Shown piece after piece: positions 1 through 7,497 of a DNA stretch of 44,052 bases. The DNA is taken from NCBI GenBank assembly GCA_910574635.1, contig CAJTCG010000020.1:15421-59472 (forward strand), in the 5' to 3' direction. The notes below the pieces were generated by a model that had not been told where the DNA came from, made no database searches, and worked only from the letters and a program-made list of their open reading frames with translations. The position numbers were made by a program, and so were the translations under genes. Source of the stretch: Oscillospiraceae bacterium (GTDB taxonomy: Bacteria; Bacillota; Clostridia; Oscillospirales; Oscillospiraceae). The stretch's first letter is position 1, and each line of letters opens with the position of its first letter.

Positions 1-389
1 TCCAGGCAGCGGTTGATTGCGTCAAAAAACAGCTTGCCGATGCCCTTCTCCTCCAACAGATGCCGAAAGTGCAGCAGAGTCGTGGCGTCCGGGACATCCT
101 GCTCGAAAAAGTTGATCCCCATAAATTTGCGCATGGCATAGCTGTCATAAATTGCGTCCTCTACTCCTTCATCGGATAAGCTGAACCAGCATTGCAGCAG
201 ATACATCCGCAGCATGGTTTCTATCTCAATCGGCGGACGCCCGCGTTTCCCGGTTGGATAGTGGGGGACGACCAGCGATACCCATTCCTCCCATGGGATG
301 ATCTCGTCCATGATTTCCAGAAATTCTTCCCGTTTTGTTTTCTTTTTCCGGCATCTGTATTCCATGTCGCTAAAACTTTCCTGTTTCAT
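1..389 (-). CDS. IS5-family transposase, N-terminal part (cut by window edge)
   Basis: The minus-strand frame starts at ATG 389 and runs open off the left edge, giving about 129 residues. It reads MKQESFSDMEYRCRKKK..., followed by a region with GKRGRPPIEIETMLRMYLL and DATTLLHFRHLLEE. These match the N-terminal DUF772-type domain of IS5/IS1182-like DDE transposases. The catalytic DDE part lies outside the window, so intactness cannot be judged. A purine-rich stretch just before the ATG (complement of about 391-405) could be the ribosome binding site. The IS lies outside the 73-bp inverted repeat at 718-790 and points away from the STAND gene. The family call is by recall of conserved phrases. 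Confidence 0.8.
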   Translation of the reverse strand, partial: MKQESFSDMEYRCRKKKTKREEFLEIMDEIIPWEEWVSLVVPHYPTGKRGRPPIEIETMLRMYLLQCWFSLSDEGVEDAIYDSYAMRKFMGINFFEQDVPDATTLLHFRHLLEEKGIGKLFFDAINRCL

Positions 390-717
390 ACCCCGCGCCC
401 CCTTTCCCTTATTTTATCACATCTTCTATCATTTCGGGGAATTAAATCAGCGTTTCCTTAACCGATTACACGTTCTCTTCGCCAGCGCAAATCTGTACAT
501 GCATGCCAGGGCGGGCGGTTCCCTATGCCCCGCCTAAGGTTTTTGCGCCCTTCGACCGGGCTGGGACTGGAAAAGCGAGGAATTTATCCCCCAATATGGT
601 CCTTTATTGGACGTTTCCTATACCTTCGTCTGTTTGCCTGGCTTTTACCTGCTTTAATCAGTGCTTCCATAGATAAAATATACTGGCTTTTTCCGATCTA
701 ATATGATAAAATAAAAC
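390..717. other. Intergenic region between IS transposase and inverted repeat
   Basis: I see no credible gene in these 328 bases. The short frames here overlap the IS upstream region and carry no recognisable protein. The last 60 bases are AT-rich and include TATGAT near 702, a possible -10 element reading towards the STAND gene from outside the inverted repeat. No clear -35 stands at the right distance. The IS end should lie somewhere here, but I could not identify its terminal repeat. Confidence 0.5.
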
Positions 718-790
718 AAGCACGGATAATACTTGATTATCTATAAATTAACGCTATAGGATAATCCAAAATTATTGGTTTTGGGGGACT
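718..790 (+). repeat. Left copy of a 73-bp perfect inverted repeat (IR-L)
   Basis: The 73 bases are identical to the reverse complement of 43980-44052, checked base by base. The repeat starts AAGCACGGATAATACTTG and ends GGTTTTGGGGGACT. The right copy touches the window edge, so the repeat may extend further outward. It contains the ribosome binding site (GGGGGAC) and probably the promoter of the downstream gene. Identity stops abruptly 2 bases before the STAND start codon. Perfect identity over 73 bp, flanking two inward-facing operons, is typical of invertible DNA. Which recombinase acts is not visible. Confidence 0.95.
733..760 (+). promoter_or_regulatory. Candidate promoter inside the inverted repeat
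   Basis: TTGATT (733-738) and TATAGG (755-760) are separated by 16 bases and read towards the STAND gene. The same pair exists in the right repeat (44037-44010, minus) and reads towards the glycosyltransferases. Both boxes are imperfect. GATAAT at 760-765 is an alternative -10 but with a 21-base spacer. If this promoter is active, both inward operons carry it; if not, expression depends on promoters outside the repeats. Confidence 0.3.
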
Positions 791-792
791 AC

Positions 793-3564
793 ATGGTAAA
801 GTGGGCGGCAATCAAAGACGGATATAACGGATTTGAACAGTTGGCAAAAGAATATGTGGAGTCCGAGTTTAAATTTCCCTACGGTGAATGGAAAAAAACA
901 CAACAGACACGAGATGGAAACAAAGATGCATACACTATTATCGTTGGTTACCATCCCTACATCGATCAAGATGAAACTTGGTGGATGGAGGCGAAATACT
1001 CCGCCGCAGAGAAAAGGGCTTATCTGACACGATACCGTCTGGACGCAACCATTGTCAGTTCCGTATTCCACAGGCATATCTCAAAAATTATTTTCGTCAC
1101 CAATATTGATATACATTCCAAGACGATTTCAGATATTCGTTTTGCCTTGCAAAAGGCGATTGGATGTCAGGAAGTCTATTTTTCTACCCGTCAGGTTTTG
1201 GAATACTGGCTCGCACAAAATCCGTCCATTTATAAACGGTACTTTCCGGGTCCCGCTCTGCCTGAGGTCAACGACGGCACGCTGTTTGTGTCCGAGGAAA
1301 TCAGCGTGTATCCTTCTGCGGGCAGCCAAGGCTACATTGAACCCTGCGCCCACATTTACCTCGAAAAAACCTATCAGGCGTACTTCAAGGTGGTAAGCGG
1401 TATTGCTCGCGAAATTAAACTTTCCTCAGCCCGAAAGGGTGTCCGAATCGAAAAGAGGAAAGCGCGCCTTTTGCAGGGAGAAACGGTGCTGTATATCCCT
1501 TTTCATTTGACCGATAAATTTCAAGCCCGACCGGTCCAGCAGGATGGCCGGGAATCCCAGCCACTGGAACTCTTTCGAATAAACGACGTTTGCCCAGTCT
1601 TGGCAAAGTCCGCACTGGATGTTCTTCAAAATATGGATTTTCGGCTTGTTATCCAGTCTCAAAAAGAAATTCTTTCTGCGCTTTCCCTTTCCATTAAGGC
1701 ATTCCGAAAACATTGCGGGATGAAAATTTCCATTTTGCATGGAGAGTCTGGTATCGGAAAAACCCACCTAATTCACCGGCTTATGGCACAGCCGCCTCTT
1801 CGAGGTGAGTACCACTATTACTATAACCTCTCAGAGGACGCGGTGGATAACGCGAAGCATTTGCTCTACCTTACTTTTTTTCTGCTGTTTCCCTATATCG
1901 ATCCAAAGGAAATAGACACAGCTTATTTGTGCGAAATCGGAAAACAGGCGGCTGTTACGCAGGATCTCTTACGGCTGTCCGAATATTTGAACTACCCGGC
2001 ACAATTGGAAAATGCCTTTCAAGAGTATTGCAGCAGGCGTGGAGAGCTTTTTCCGGATGCCTGTGAGTGGAAACAACGATATGTTTTTCTGGACAACAGT
2101 CAAAATCTGAATTCTACCGCATGGAACTTTCTCCTGTCTATACTGCGGGAGGCGAAGAGAAAGCACTGTCCCTTTTTCTTCCTCTTCGCCGGGCAAAGCT
2201 ATATGTTGGAGTCAGACAGCGTTCGTGACATGCAGCGGGACAATCTTGTAGAAGTCTATCACTGTGAGATGACTATGGCGGATATTCTTGACAATATCCG
2301 CCATATCACAACGTTTGACCTAAGCGGCTATGCGGAAGTACTCCCGGCTTATTTCCCAAATCTTATTGTTCTGCTCAGCTTTCTGAAATTCATCCACACA
2401 AGCGGTGTATCTGAATTGGGGGACCTCAGTAGTTTTCTTACGCTCTATATCACATTTGTAAATGGGAATATGAGCGAAGCTCTTGTCCGCGACCAGTTTG
2501 CCAATATTATGGCGAACCCGGACCTAAAAAAATTATGCTTCGCCATTTACACCGCTCCAAATGGGGTTGGAATAGAACAGGGCAGCCCCTCCCAGGTATT
2601 CGCGCTGCTTGAGAGTGGCTTGGTCAAGCTGGACACGCAGAATCGTCTGGTGCCGTTCCATGATATTTATGAGGGCATTTTTCGGAGGGCTTACCACATC
2701 AGTAAACGGGAATTGGGGCTTGCGTACATGGACGAACTGGATGAGGCGCGGGACTGCATCTTGTTCCCGAAAGCGGTGTCGGATTTTCCGCGTATTGCGG
2801 CTAAGGTTACAGAACTGCGCGAGGCCGGGCATTTTTACTCTGTCTGTTATATCCTGAACTCTTTTTTCGAGCAGCCGTCCTCTGCGCAAAAAGTTCTGAA
2901 AAACCCTCCAATGACGGACAGTTACTATCGTTTATATTTCGATTATGCATACGCCACTGCCAATTGCAGCCACCTGCACACAGGCTATGATCTCTTTGAA
3001 AAAATTTACGCTGAAATTAAAGACAAGACTTCCACAGATCTACGCCTGTTAAAGTTGGACGTACTGTTTGAATTGATGAACAGCTACTACAATATCTTCC
3101 GTTTTCAAGAGGCCATGCGCAACTATCAGCTTTTCCAAGAGGCTATCATACTCCTCATTCGAATCCATCAATTACCGGCAGACCGCATGAAAAATGAGAT
3201 GTATATTTTGTGTGAAAACATGCGGATTATGATCCAATCGTCGCGGGGGCGGAAGAAGTCGGAGCGAATGTTTCTGCGCTGGTGTGAAACCCTGAAGCAA
3301 AACGGATACTCGTATAGTTATATTTACATAGACTTTAACACACGTTATGCCCATACGCTGTATACCGTGGATCCGGAAAGAGCGTTTCGATATACGCAGG
3401 AGGCGCGGAACCATCTCTCGAAGGAAATCCCGAAAACCAGTAAGATATGGTGTCTGGTTCAGTTTCAGTACCTTTATCTCCGCATTCTGCTCAAACAAGA
3501 TTACAGCCTTTTACCGGAGCTGGAGGAGATAGCGGACAGTGCCCGAAAAAACTATTACAGCAGC
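793..3564 (+). pseudogene. 5' part of a nuclease-like/STAND NTPase/TPR protein, split by the prophage
   Basis: Start ATG 793 is preferred over TTG 775 because GGGGGAC at 784-790 is a well-placed ribosome binding site. The first 924 residues are host-encoded; the frame then enters phage DNA at 3565 and stops at 3708 after 47 foreign residues. Residues 1-130 resemble a PD-(D/E)xK (Mrr-like) domain: D45 in GNKDAYT, then E66-x-K68 in WWMEAKYS. A P-loop GESGIGKT lies at 317-324, with Walker B-like VFLDNSQ near 431-437. The rest is helical and TPR-like. The remaining 118 residues are at 41457-41813. Nuclease-STAND-repeat architecture is that of Avs-type and related antiviral NTPases; the defence role is inferred. 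The interrupted product probably lacks the end of its sensor region. Confidence 0.75.
3560..3564. repeat. Target site duplication, left copy (GCAGC)
   Basis: GCAGC precedes the phage terminus TGTGAG and recurs at 41452-41456 directly after the right terminus ...GCAACA. A wider 9-base match, ACAGCAGCT, spans both junctions, but the TG...CA rule and the 5-bp duplication of Mu-type transposition fix the boundary here. Removing 3565-41456 restores one uninterrupted host frame, which supports the placement. Confidence 0.88.
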
Positions 3565-3720
3565 TGTGAGTTTTCAGAAAGACAGAGAAATGGTGACGGG
3601 TGGGGATTTGTTTATGAAAAAAGGCGGGAAAATCCGAAAAACGCCCTAATATCAAGGTATTCCACGCAAAACAGGCGGGAAATCGTGAAAGAAGTTGTAA
3701 CCTTGTGAAAACAAGATTGC
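3565..3720. promoter_or_regulatory. Prophage left end with candidate transposase-binding repeats
   Basis: The terminus starts TGTGAGTTTTCAG. Two similar blocks follow about 50 bases apart: AAAGGCGGGAAAATCCG near 3619-3635 and ACAGGCGGGAAATCGTG near 3670-3686. A related GCGGGATTTT occurs in the right end near 41385-41394. Repeated sites near each end are expected for MuA-type end recognition. I infer that role from position only. Confidence 0.5.
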
Positions 3721-4206
3721 AATTTCTTTTTTTGTTTTTTTGGCCTTGGATGGCCTCCAGGCGGGGAACCGGGCCGAGGTTTTAAGGGGGCCTTTTAAGA
3801 GCGTTTAAGAGCGGGGGCGCATGGCTGGCGGGCAAGGCGTGGAAATGCCGTATTTTCAACGGTTTCGGGGCTTTTAAGGAACGTAAAAGAACCGTTTAAG
3901 AGGGGGCGCACAACAGGGCGCATTGGTATCTCTTAAACGGTTCTTTTTTGTTGTTTGAAAGGCCGGACCCCGCAACTAACCGCGCAACCAGCACGGCAGG
4001 CCGCGCAACCAACGAAAAAACCGCTATTTTCAACGGTTTTACGGAGAGGGCCTTTATTGGAGGCACACCACCTCAAACCAGGGCAGGTTGCGCACCATGT
4101 CCCCGTAAAAGGTATTACGTAACACGGAATTATCTTCCATATTTAAGACAAAACTGGCGCGGGCGTTTAAGATACAAGCGTACTCAATAACGGAAAAAAT
4201 AAAGGC
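3721..4206. other. Left-end non-coding region with repeats
   Basis: I see no convincing gene. The 80-aa open frame at 3948-4190 has low-complexity composition and no good ribosome binding site. The region holds the 18-bp inverted repeat at 3885-3947. It also holds two copies of TATTTTCAACGGTTT (3851-3865 and about 4025-4039), several GTTTAAGAG motifs (near 3795-3812, 3893 and 4165) and a tandem-like CCGCGCAACC motif between 3970 and 4013. It is downstream of the repressor, so some of this is probably termination. Phage-end enhancer or accessory binding functions are also possible. Confidence 0.45.
3885..3949. terminator. 18-bp perfect hairpin with U-tract
   Basis: AAAAGAACCGTTTAAGAG at 3885-3902 is perfectly complementary to CTCTTAAACGGTTCTTTT at 3930-3947. 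The loop is 27 bases and the T-run extends to 3949. Because the stem begins with AAAA and ends in TTTT it could terminate transcription in both directions. It may protect the phage from host transcription entering from the STAND gene, and may end the repressor transcript. Confidence 0.65.
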
Positions 4207-4647
4207 TCATTTTTCTTCGCCAGCAAGGTGTTCTACAGCGGCGGCGACATCATGGAGCATAGATAGGGCCGTCATCCTTTTGGCGGTGTCTTTCAATTCC
4301 AGCACATAGCGAAGCTGCACCAGGATGTCAAAGGTCAGCTTCTGCTCCTGAGCGGGGCAGCCCTTTAGCACGTCATTCAGCCCGCTGATCTGCGCTGGAA
4401 GGCTTTCCCGCACAGCCTCCATAATTTCGGGATCGTCCCACTGATGAGCGGAAGTTACACCAGCATCATTTAGCAATTCACATGGGTTGACGCTAAAGAT
4501 TTGGCTCAATTTTAACAGCATTCGGGAGGATGGAGTTGTTATACCCCGCTCCCATTGGCTGACAGCTGTTTGATTTACAGCTAAAAGTTCTGCCAGGTTT
4601 TGTTGTGACAGCCCTTTTTCCTTGCGAAGTTTCCGTAAAGAATTCAA
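4207..4647 (-). CDS. Phage repressor, XRE/CI-type HTH protein
   Basis: The protein has 146 residues and probably maintains lysogeny by binding operators near 4710-4764. The start is taken as TTG 4647 (MNSLRKLRKEKGLSQQN) because AAGGAGGTG precedes it at ideal distance; the ATGs further upstream lack such a site and would overlap the -10 box. Residues 1-60 form an HTH_3 domain with NQTAVSQWERGITTPS as recognition region. The C-terminal half is helical and not an S24/LexA-like autopeptidase, so induction cannot be by self-cleavage in the usual way. It is transcribed away from the early genes. Its HTH resembles that of the protein at 4781, as expected for two proteins sharing operators. Confidence 0.85.
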   Translation of the reverse strand: MNSLRKLRKEKGLSQQNLAELLAVNQTAVSQWERGITTPSSRMLLKLSQIFSVNPCELLNDAGVTSAHQWDDPEIMEAVRESLPAQISGLNDVLKGCPAQEQKLTFDILVQLRYVLELKDTAKRMTALSMLHDVAAAVEHLAGEEK

Positions 4648-4669
4648 GGCAGACACCTCCTTATATTTC

Positions 4670-4698
4670 ATTATAGGAGTTGTACTAATAAAACGCAA
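4670..4698 (-). promoter_or_regulatory. Repressor promoter
   Basis: Read on the minus strand, TTGCGT (complement of 4693-4698) and TATAAT (complement of 4670-4675) are separated by exactly 17 bases. The -10 lies about 23 bases upstream of the TTG start at 4647. The AGTAGATTACTACT operator at 4710-4723 is just upstream of the -35, so a bound regulator could affect this promoter as well as the opposing early promoter. Confidence 0.7.
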
Positions 4699-4709
4699 CA
4701 AAAAATTTT

Positions 4710-4764
4710 AGTAGATTACTACTTGACAAAATAGGAGTTTGGCTTATAATAGTAGTAAACTACT
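4710..4764 (+). promoter_or_regulatory. Early promoter with two palindromic operators
   Basis: The -35 TTGACA (4723-4728) and -10 TATAAT (4745-4750) are both consensus, with a 16-base spacer. Two near-identical palindromes bracket the promoter: AGTAGATTACTACT (4710-4723), whose last base is the first base of the -35 box, and AGTAGTAAACTACT (4751-4764) immediately after the -10. Both fit AGTAG-N4-CTACT. This is the expected layout for repressor and Cro-like protein binding, with early transcription switched off in the lysogen. Confidence 0.85.
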
Positions 4765-4780
4765 GAAAGGAGGCGCGTAA

Positions 4781-4975
4781 ATGGGACTTCGCACGTTAAG
4801 GAAAGAAAAGGGGCTTACCCAAGTGCAGCTGGCACAAATGGTTCATGTTGACCAGACGGCCATCAGTCAATGGGAACGAGGCATTGCGCAGCCACGGTTA
4901 AGGAATTGCCTCCAGTTAGCGCAAATCCTGGAATGTAGCATCGAAGATATTTTTACCGAAACGAAAGGAGCCTAA
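4781..4975 (+). CDS. Cro/Ner-like HTH regulator, first early gene
   Basis: This 64-aa protein is essentially one XRE helix-turn-helix. MGLRTLRKEKGLTQVQLAQ is followed by VDQTAISQWERGIAQP, which closely mirrors the recognition region of the divergent repressor. Start ATG 4781 follows AAAGGAGGC at a good distance. It sits 17 bases beyond the second operator and is the first gene under the strong early promoter, the position held by ner in Mu and cro in lambda. It probably turns down the repressor and early promoters during lytic growth. It is DNA-binding and cytoplasmic; no effector domain is present. Confidence 0.85.
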   Translation: MGLRTLRKEKGLTQVQLAQMVHVDQTAISQWERGIAQPRLRNCLQLAQILECSIEDIFTETKGA

Positions 4976-4978
4976 ACC

Positions 4979-5173
4979 ATGAACGAGTTAGTAATCCAAA
5001 ATGCGCTGGAAATGATCCTGGATGGAGATTGCGACGTAAGCGACACCGCTTTCGAGGAATTGGTCAGTGTAACTACTTTCGCGGATGCGGGGATGATGAG
5101 CCGTGACAATGGCCTGGTGCTTCGGATGTCCGATGGAAGCGAGTTCCAGCTTTGTATCGTTAAAAGCAGGTAA
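4979..5173 (+). CDS. Small early protein, unknown function
   Basis: The gene encodes 64 aa, acidic in its first half (MILDGDCDVSDTAFEELV), and begins 3 bases after the Cro-like gene, so translation is probably coupled. AAAGGAG precedes the ATG. I do not recognise a family. The stop codon TAA lies 2-3 bases before the first hammerhead ribozyme, so self-cleavage would generate a 3' end near this gene. Position between ner and the transposase matches the variable early-protein zone of Mu-like phages. Confidence 0.65.
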   Translation: MNELVIQNALEMILDGDCDVSDTAFEELVSVTTFADAGMMSRDNGLVLRMSDGSEFQLCIVKSR

Positions 5174-5233
5174 CAGCCGAAACGGCCTGCGGGCCGTCGC
5201 CAGGAGCCGCCCCACCTGGCCTGATGATGGCAG
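5174..5233 (+). ncRNA. Predicted type II hammerhead ribozyme 1
   Basis: All core parts occur in the circularly permuted type II order. GAAA is at 5179-5182. Stem III is ACGGCC/GGCCGT around a TGCG loop (5182-5197). The cleavage triplet GUC is at 5196-5198, with the cut after 5198. Stem I is GCCAGG/CCTGGC (5199-5204, 5215-5220). CTGATGA is at 5221-5227. Stem II is short (GCC 5176-5178 with GGC 5229-5231), with one extra U at 5228 that I cannot place in the standard core. The same arrangement recurs at 5453-5512 with compensatory stem changes. The element fills the gap between two early genes on the sense strand. Confidence 0.8.
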
Positions 5234-5251
5234 GGCAGAAAGGAAATCTAT

Positions 5252-5452
5252 ATGGACAGAACAGATGCGCTGAAAGAAGCAATCACGGAGGAAGCGTTTT
5301 CCAGGGAACCCTTGGCAATGGCGATTATGTTGTACCTCAATCAAACAGACCCTACCGCCCACTCAAAGATCAACGACCTTTTTGACGGTCATATGTCCAA
5401 CCGGCTGGAACAGAGGATCAAGGAATATTTAGGGCAAGAGGAAGCCGACTAA
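5252..5452 (+). CDS. Small early protein, unknown function
   Basis: The gene encodes 66 aa, mostly helical (MDRTDALKEAITEEAFSREP...), with an acidic end. Start ATG 5252 follows GAAAGGA. It is bracketed by two hammerhead ribozymes, so cleavage of the early transcript at both would release this message as a separate short RNA of about 280 bases. I do not recognise a family. The stop codon lies directly before the second ribozyme, as with the preceding gene. Confidence 0.65.
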   Translation: MDRTDALKEAITEEAFSREPLAMAIMLYLNQTDPTAHSKINDLFDGHMSNRLEQRIKEYLGQEEAD

Positions 5453-5512
5453 AGCCGAAACGTCCTCCGGGGCGTCTGCGGGGGATGACCTCCCCACACT
5501 GATGATGGCAGG
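5453..5512 (+). ncRNA. Predicted type II hammerhead ribozyme 2
   Basis: GAAA is at 5457-5460. Stem III is ACGTCC/GGGCGT around TCCG (5460-5475). The GUC cleavage triplet is at 5474-5476. Stem I spans 5477-5498 with one C-A mismatch. CTGATGA is at 5499-5505, and stem II pairs GCC 5454-5456 with GGC 5507-5509. Stem sequences differ from ribozyme 1 while pairing is kept and the core is unchanged, including the shared extra U after CTGATGA. It lies between the 66-aa early gene and the transposase, whose start codon is 21 bases further on. Confidence 0.8.
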
Positions 5513-5532
5513 TCAAGAAAGCGGGTGGACCG

Positions 5533-7497
5533 ATGGAAACCAGGCTGAATACCAAGCAAGTTGCAGAGTTGAAGGGCTGCAGTGAGCAATTCATCCGAAA
5601 GCTGGCAAAGGAAGGAAAGCTGAAAGGGAAAAAACCGACCAGCACTTCTGAATGGGAGTTTTCCATTGATGCCATTGCAGAATATAACCCCGATTTAGTG
5701 TTGAAGTATTTCTATCAGGTGAAAGCCAGCTTCCCCGTGCCTCCAGCTGACCTCCTGCCAGAGCGCAAGGCCAGCAAGCCGCTGGATCACTACACCGCCG
5801 AGGAGCAGAAGGAGATCGCCTGGTGGCTGAGGACGCTGAAAGAGTGGCAGCAGTATCGGAGCAAGTACCCCGGCAGCAAGGCCGAGGCCGATGATATGTT
5901 CATCGCCCTGTGCGCCAAAACGGACCCGGAGCACAGGCTCTCGGTGGATATGCTGTACAGACGCCAGCGGGCCTTGGATGAGAATGATCTGGACGGCCTG
6001 GTGAACAAGCGGGGCAAGAACCGAAAAGGGAAAAGCACCATCACCGATCCCATGCGGCAGGCTTTTCTGTATTACTATCTGGATCAAAGTCAGCACCCCA
6101 TCAAAAAGTGCTATGAGTACATGAAGCTGTGGGCGCAGCAGGAGGCCCCCTACCTGGTGGCCGACATACCGAGTTACACGACTTTTTACCGAATGGTGCA
6201 GAACGATATCCCCGAACCAATCAAGATATTGGGACGGGAAGGCGAGAAGGCGTTTGATGACCGCTGCGCCCCGTACATCCAGCGTATCTACAGCGAAATG
6301 GCCAGCAACGAGTGGTGGATCGCGGACAACCACACATTCGACGTGATCACCCAGGGCGACAACGGCCAGCGGCACCGCCTATATTTGACAGCTTTCTTCG
6401 ATGCCCGCAGCGGTATCTTCACCGGGTGCTATGTTACCACGGCTCCCAGCAGTCAGGCAACGCTGATCGCACTGCGCAAGGGCATTTTGAAGTATGGCAT
6501 CCCGGAAAACATCTATGTGGACAATGGCCGCGAGTTCCTGACCTTTGATATCGGCGGCCTGGGCCACCGCAAAAAGAAGCCCAAGGATGGACAGGAGCGG
6601 TTCGAGCCGCCCCCGGTGTTTGAACGGCTGGGGATCAAGATGACTAACGCCATCGTGCGCAACGCCAAGGCGAAAATCATCGAGCGGCGGTTCCGGGACG
6701 TAAAGGATCACCTCTCCCGACTGTTTGACACCTACACAGGCGGCAACGTCCTGGAAAAGCCGGAGCGCCTGAAGGGCGTCCTGAAGAATGGCGAGATACC
6801 CCTGGACAGCACCTTTACCGAGGCGGTGGAGGAGTTGCTGGATTGGTATTTCAACCAGCAGCCCTACGGCGGCGAGGTAGTAGCGGACCGGGGCAAGCCC
6901 CGCCAGCAGGTCTACAATGAGAACTTGTACACCAAGCGGGTGGCCGGGGCCGAGGACCTGAACCTGATGTTGATGCGCAGCGCCCGCCCGCAGAAGGTTG
7001 GGCGGTTGGGTGTTCGGCTTCCCATCGCCGGGTACAACATTTCCTATTGGGATGATGACTTCATCATGCAGATGCAAGGGAAGCAGGTATACCTGCGTTA
7101 TGACCCGGATGACCTCCGAGAGGTCAGGGTGTACGACCTGCAGGACCGTTTTATCTGCACGCTACCGGCCAGGGATGATGTGATCTGTAAGTACGGCGAT
7201 GACGGTGAGCAGGTCAAGGACGCCATCCGAAAGACCCGGAGCCTGAAGAAGAAGGCCAAGGCCCAGGTGGAAGCCAGTATTCTCCCGTTTGTATCTCGGC
7301 GCACCGCCCTGGAACTTGTCATGGAGCAGGCGCACCAAAGCAAGACCGCCAGGATCGTCCCCAGCGCGGACCCCAAGGTGCTGGAACTCCAGCGGCCTGA
7401 TGAGGAGCCGCTACTGAGAGCGGTGGCGGGCGGTCCCGACCTGGATGTTATGAACCGAAACGCTTTAAAACGAAAGGGAGGCAGCGATCATGAGTAA
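5533..7497 (+). CDS. MuA-like DDE transposase
   Basis: This 654-aa protein would catalyse strand transfer of the phage ends for integration and replicative transposition. It has an N-terminal excisionase-like wHTH (residues 1-50, RLNTKQVAELKGCSEQFIRK), further DNA-binding domains to about 230, and an RNase H-fold core. The probable triad is D265 (WWIADNH), D330 (IYVDNGREF) and E384 (KIIERRF); the D-65-D-54-E spacing closely matches MuA. A Mu-type C-terminal beta-barrel is around 465-520 (GYNISYWDDDFIMQMQGKQVYL). The tail is basic and probably contacts the MuB-like partner, whose gene overlaps by 8 bases. MuA is 663 aa, so this is full length. Hammerhead ribozyme 2 lies just upstream. Confidence 0.95.
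   Translation: METRLNTKQVAELKGCSEQFIRKLAKEGKLKGKKPTSTSEWEFSIDAIAEYNPDLVLKYFYQVKASFPVPPADLLPERKASKPLDHYTAEEQKEIAWWLRTLKEWQQYRSKYPGSKAEADDMFIALCAKTDPEHRLSVDMLYRRQRALDENDLDGLVNKRGKNRKGKSTITDPMRQAFLYYYLDQSQHPIKKCYEYMKLWAQQEAPYLVADIPSYTTFYRMVQNDIPEPIKILGREGEKAFDDRCAPYIQRIYSEMASNEWWIADNHTFDVITQGDNGQRHRLYLTAFFDARSGIFTGCYVTTAPSSQATLIALRKGILKYGIPENIYVDNGREFLTFDIGGLGHRKKKPKDGQERFEPPPVFERLGIKMTNAIVRNAKAKIIERRFRDVKDHLSRLFDTYTGGNVLEKPERLKGVLKNGEIPLDSTFTEAVEELLDWYFNQQPYGGEVVADRGKPRQQVYNENLYTKRVAGAEDLNLMLMRSARPQKVGRLGVRLPIAGYNISYWDDDFIMQMQGKQVYLRYDPDDLREVRVYDLQDRFICTLPARDDVICKYGDDGEQVKDAIRKTRSLKKKAKAQVEASILPFVSRRTALELVMEQAHQSKTARIVPSADPKVLELQRPDEEPLLRAVAGGPDLDVMNRNALKRKGGSDHE

Noticed and set aside
775..792. 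Upstream TTG start for the STAND gene
   Set aside because: It lies inside the inverted repeat and ahead of the ribosome binding site GGGGGAC; ATG 793 is correctly spaced.
3948..4190. 80-aa frame in the left-end region
   Set aside because: It starts in a terminator, has no ribosome binding site and low-complexity composition; no family seen.
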